Source: an uncultured Ruminococcus sp. (GTDB taxonomy: Bacteria > Bacillota > Clostridia > Oscillospirales > Acutalibacteraceae). Taken from it: a DNA stretch of 6,732 bases. Shown one piece after another: positions 5,983-6,732 of this stretch. Position 1 is the first letter of the stretch. The number at the start of each line of letters is the position of its first letter. The stretch covers positions 1-6,732 of the forward strand of contig CACWNZ010000077.1 of the NCBI GenBank assembly GCA_902762335.1, read 5' to 3'. The translations under genes were made by a program, and so were the position numbers. A model generated the notes under the pieces. It saw nothing but the letters and a program-made list of their open reading frames with translations. It searched no databases and was not told the origin of the DNA.

Positions 5983-6732
5983 CTACAGTATTATGCAGAT
6001 AAGACCGTTGCAGCCGTCGTTTATTATCCTTTCCGTTGTCTCCTTTACCTTCTTGCGGGCGTCGGCGGGCATTCTGTAAAGCTTGTTCTGCAGACCCTCG
6101 TTTACGAGCTCGTGCAGCGATTTGCCGAATATATCCGAGCTCCATATCTTTGCTGGCTCCTCCTCGAATTCCCTCAGCAGATAGCCCACTAATTCCTCGC
6201 TCTGCTGCTCCGACCCTACTATCGGGGTTATCTCGGTCTTTATGGTGGTCTTCATCATGTGTATGGACGGCGCGTTCGCCTTCAGCCTTACTCCGTATCT
6301 GCCGCCCTGTCTTATTATTTCGGGCTCCTCAAGGGTCAGCTCCTCCATTGTGGGCATTACTATTCCGTAGCCCGTTTCGTTAACGTCCTCGTACGCCTGC
6401 CTGAGCCTGTCGTATTTTTTGCTCATCTCCGAAAGCTCCAGCATTACGTCCAGCAGACCGCCCTCATCGGATATTTCAAAGCCCGTTTTTTCTCCGAGCA
6501 CCTTATAGAACAGGGCGGGCTCAAGCTCCACTCTGATCCTCGCTCTGCCGCTGCCCGGCTCTACCGACGAGGTCTCAGCCCTTGTGACGAATTCGCATTC
6601 CGATATGCTGTCGGCTATGCCGCTGACCTCGCGCAGTCTGCGGGCATTCTGCGCGCCCGACTGTATCACCGAGAACAGTCTGCTTCTTATGCGGTGATCC
6701 TTTTCGAGAGACGATACCCATTTGGGCATATC
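5983..6732 (-). CDS. spoIVA: Stage IV sporulation protein A (SpoIVA), C-terminal half; 5' end beyond window
   Basis: SpoIVA is the ATP-driven cytoskeletal protein that polymerises on the mother-cell face of the forespore and forms the base on which the spore coat is built. The visible 249 residues are about half of a typical protein of near 490 residues. They carry hallmark stretches of its middle and C-terminal domains: VNETGYGIVMPTMEELTLEE, then PEIIRQGGRYGVRLKA, APSIHM, TPIVGSEQQSE, FGKSLHELVNEGLQNK and the end GLICIIL. The N-terminal ATPase domain with its Walker A motif lies outside the window. The frame stays open to the right edge; the ATG at 6729 is internal, not the start. It ends in TAG (5985-5983), two bases before the next gene. 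In the known case (B. subtilis) transcription is by mother-cell sigma-E; that promoter is not in view here. Confidence 0.97.
   Translation of the reverse strand, partial: DMPKWVSSLEKDHRIRSRLFSVIQSGAQNARRLREVSGIADSISECEFVTRAETSSVEPGSGRARIRVELEPALFYKVLGEKTGFEISDEGGLLDVMLELSEMSKKYDRLRQAYEDVNETGYGIVMPTMEELTLEEPEIIRQGGRYGVRLKANAPSIHMMKTTIKTEITPIVGSEQQSEELVGYLLREFEEEPAKIWSSDIFGKSLHELVNEGLQNKLYRMPADARKKVKETTERIINDGCNGLICIIL

Overview
This window looks like ordinary chromosomal DNA from a spore-forming Clostridia bacterium, most likely a Ruminococcaceae/Oscillospirales gut-type organism. The evidence is the spoIVA gene, moderately GC-rich coding DNA set against AT-rich promoters of the sigma-A type, Gram-positive ribosome binding sites, and a secreted ruminococcal-style transglutaminase-fold protein. 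The genus is inferred from protein style; no 16S rRNA or other marker is present.

Layout, left to right. (1) The 5' part of a secreted transglutaminase-like protein on the minus strand runs off the left edge (1-689). (2) A 180-bp divergent region carries two well-formed promoters, one of them exact TTGACA-N17-TATAAT. (3) A cyclophilin-type peptidyl-prolyl isomerase (870-1391, +) converges on (4) the tRNA methylthiotransferase MtaB (1455-2744, -), with a shared hairpin terminator between them. (5) A promoter and a small HPr/Crh-like protein without the phosphorylatable histidine (2955-3218, +) end in a strong terminator and converge on (6) a two-domain ABC-F ATPase of the YdiF type (3261-5177, -). 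(7) A 308-bp intergenic stretch holds the ABC-F promoter, GC-rich palindromes and a tandem array of about 56-bp units. (8) A small DUF6512-like membrane protein (5486-5980, -) starts two bases after the stop of (9) spoIVA, of which only the C-terminal half is present (5983-6732, -).

The genes do not form one pathway. MtaB and the ABC-F protein both serve translation (tRNA modification and ribosome function), the cyclophilin serves protein folding, and the HPr-like protein may have a regulatory role in carbon metabolism. SpoIVA builds the base of the spore coat, and the membrane protein behind it is probably co-transcribed with it. I see no phage, integrase, transposase, CRISPR, toxin-antitoxin or defence genes, and no convincing new multi-gene system. 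The points most worth a second look are the His-less HPr-like protein, the tandem intergenic repeat, and the spoIVA-DUF6512 linkage.
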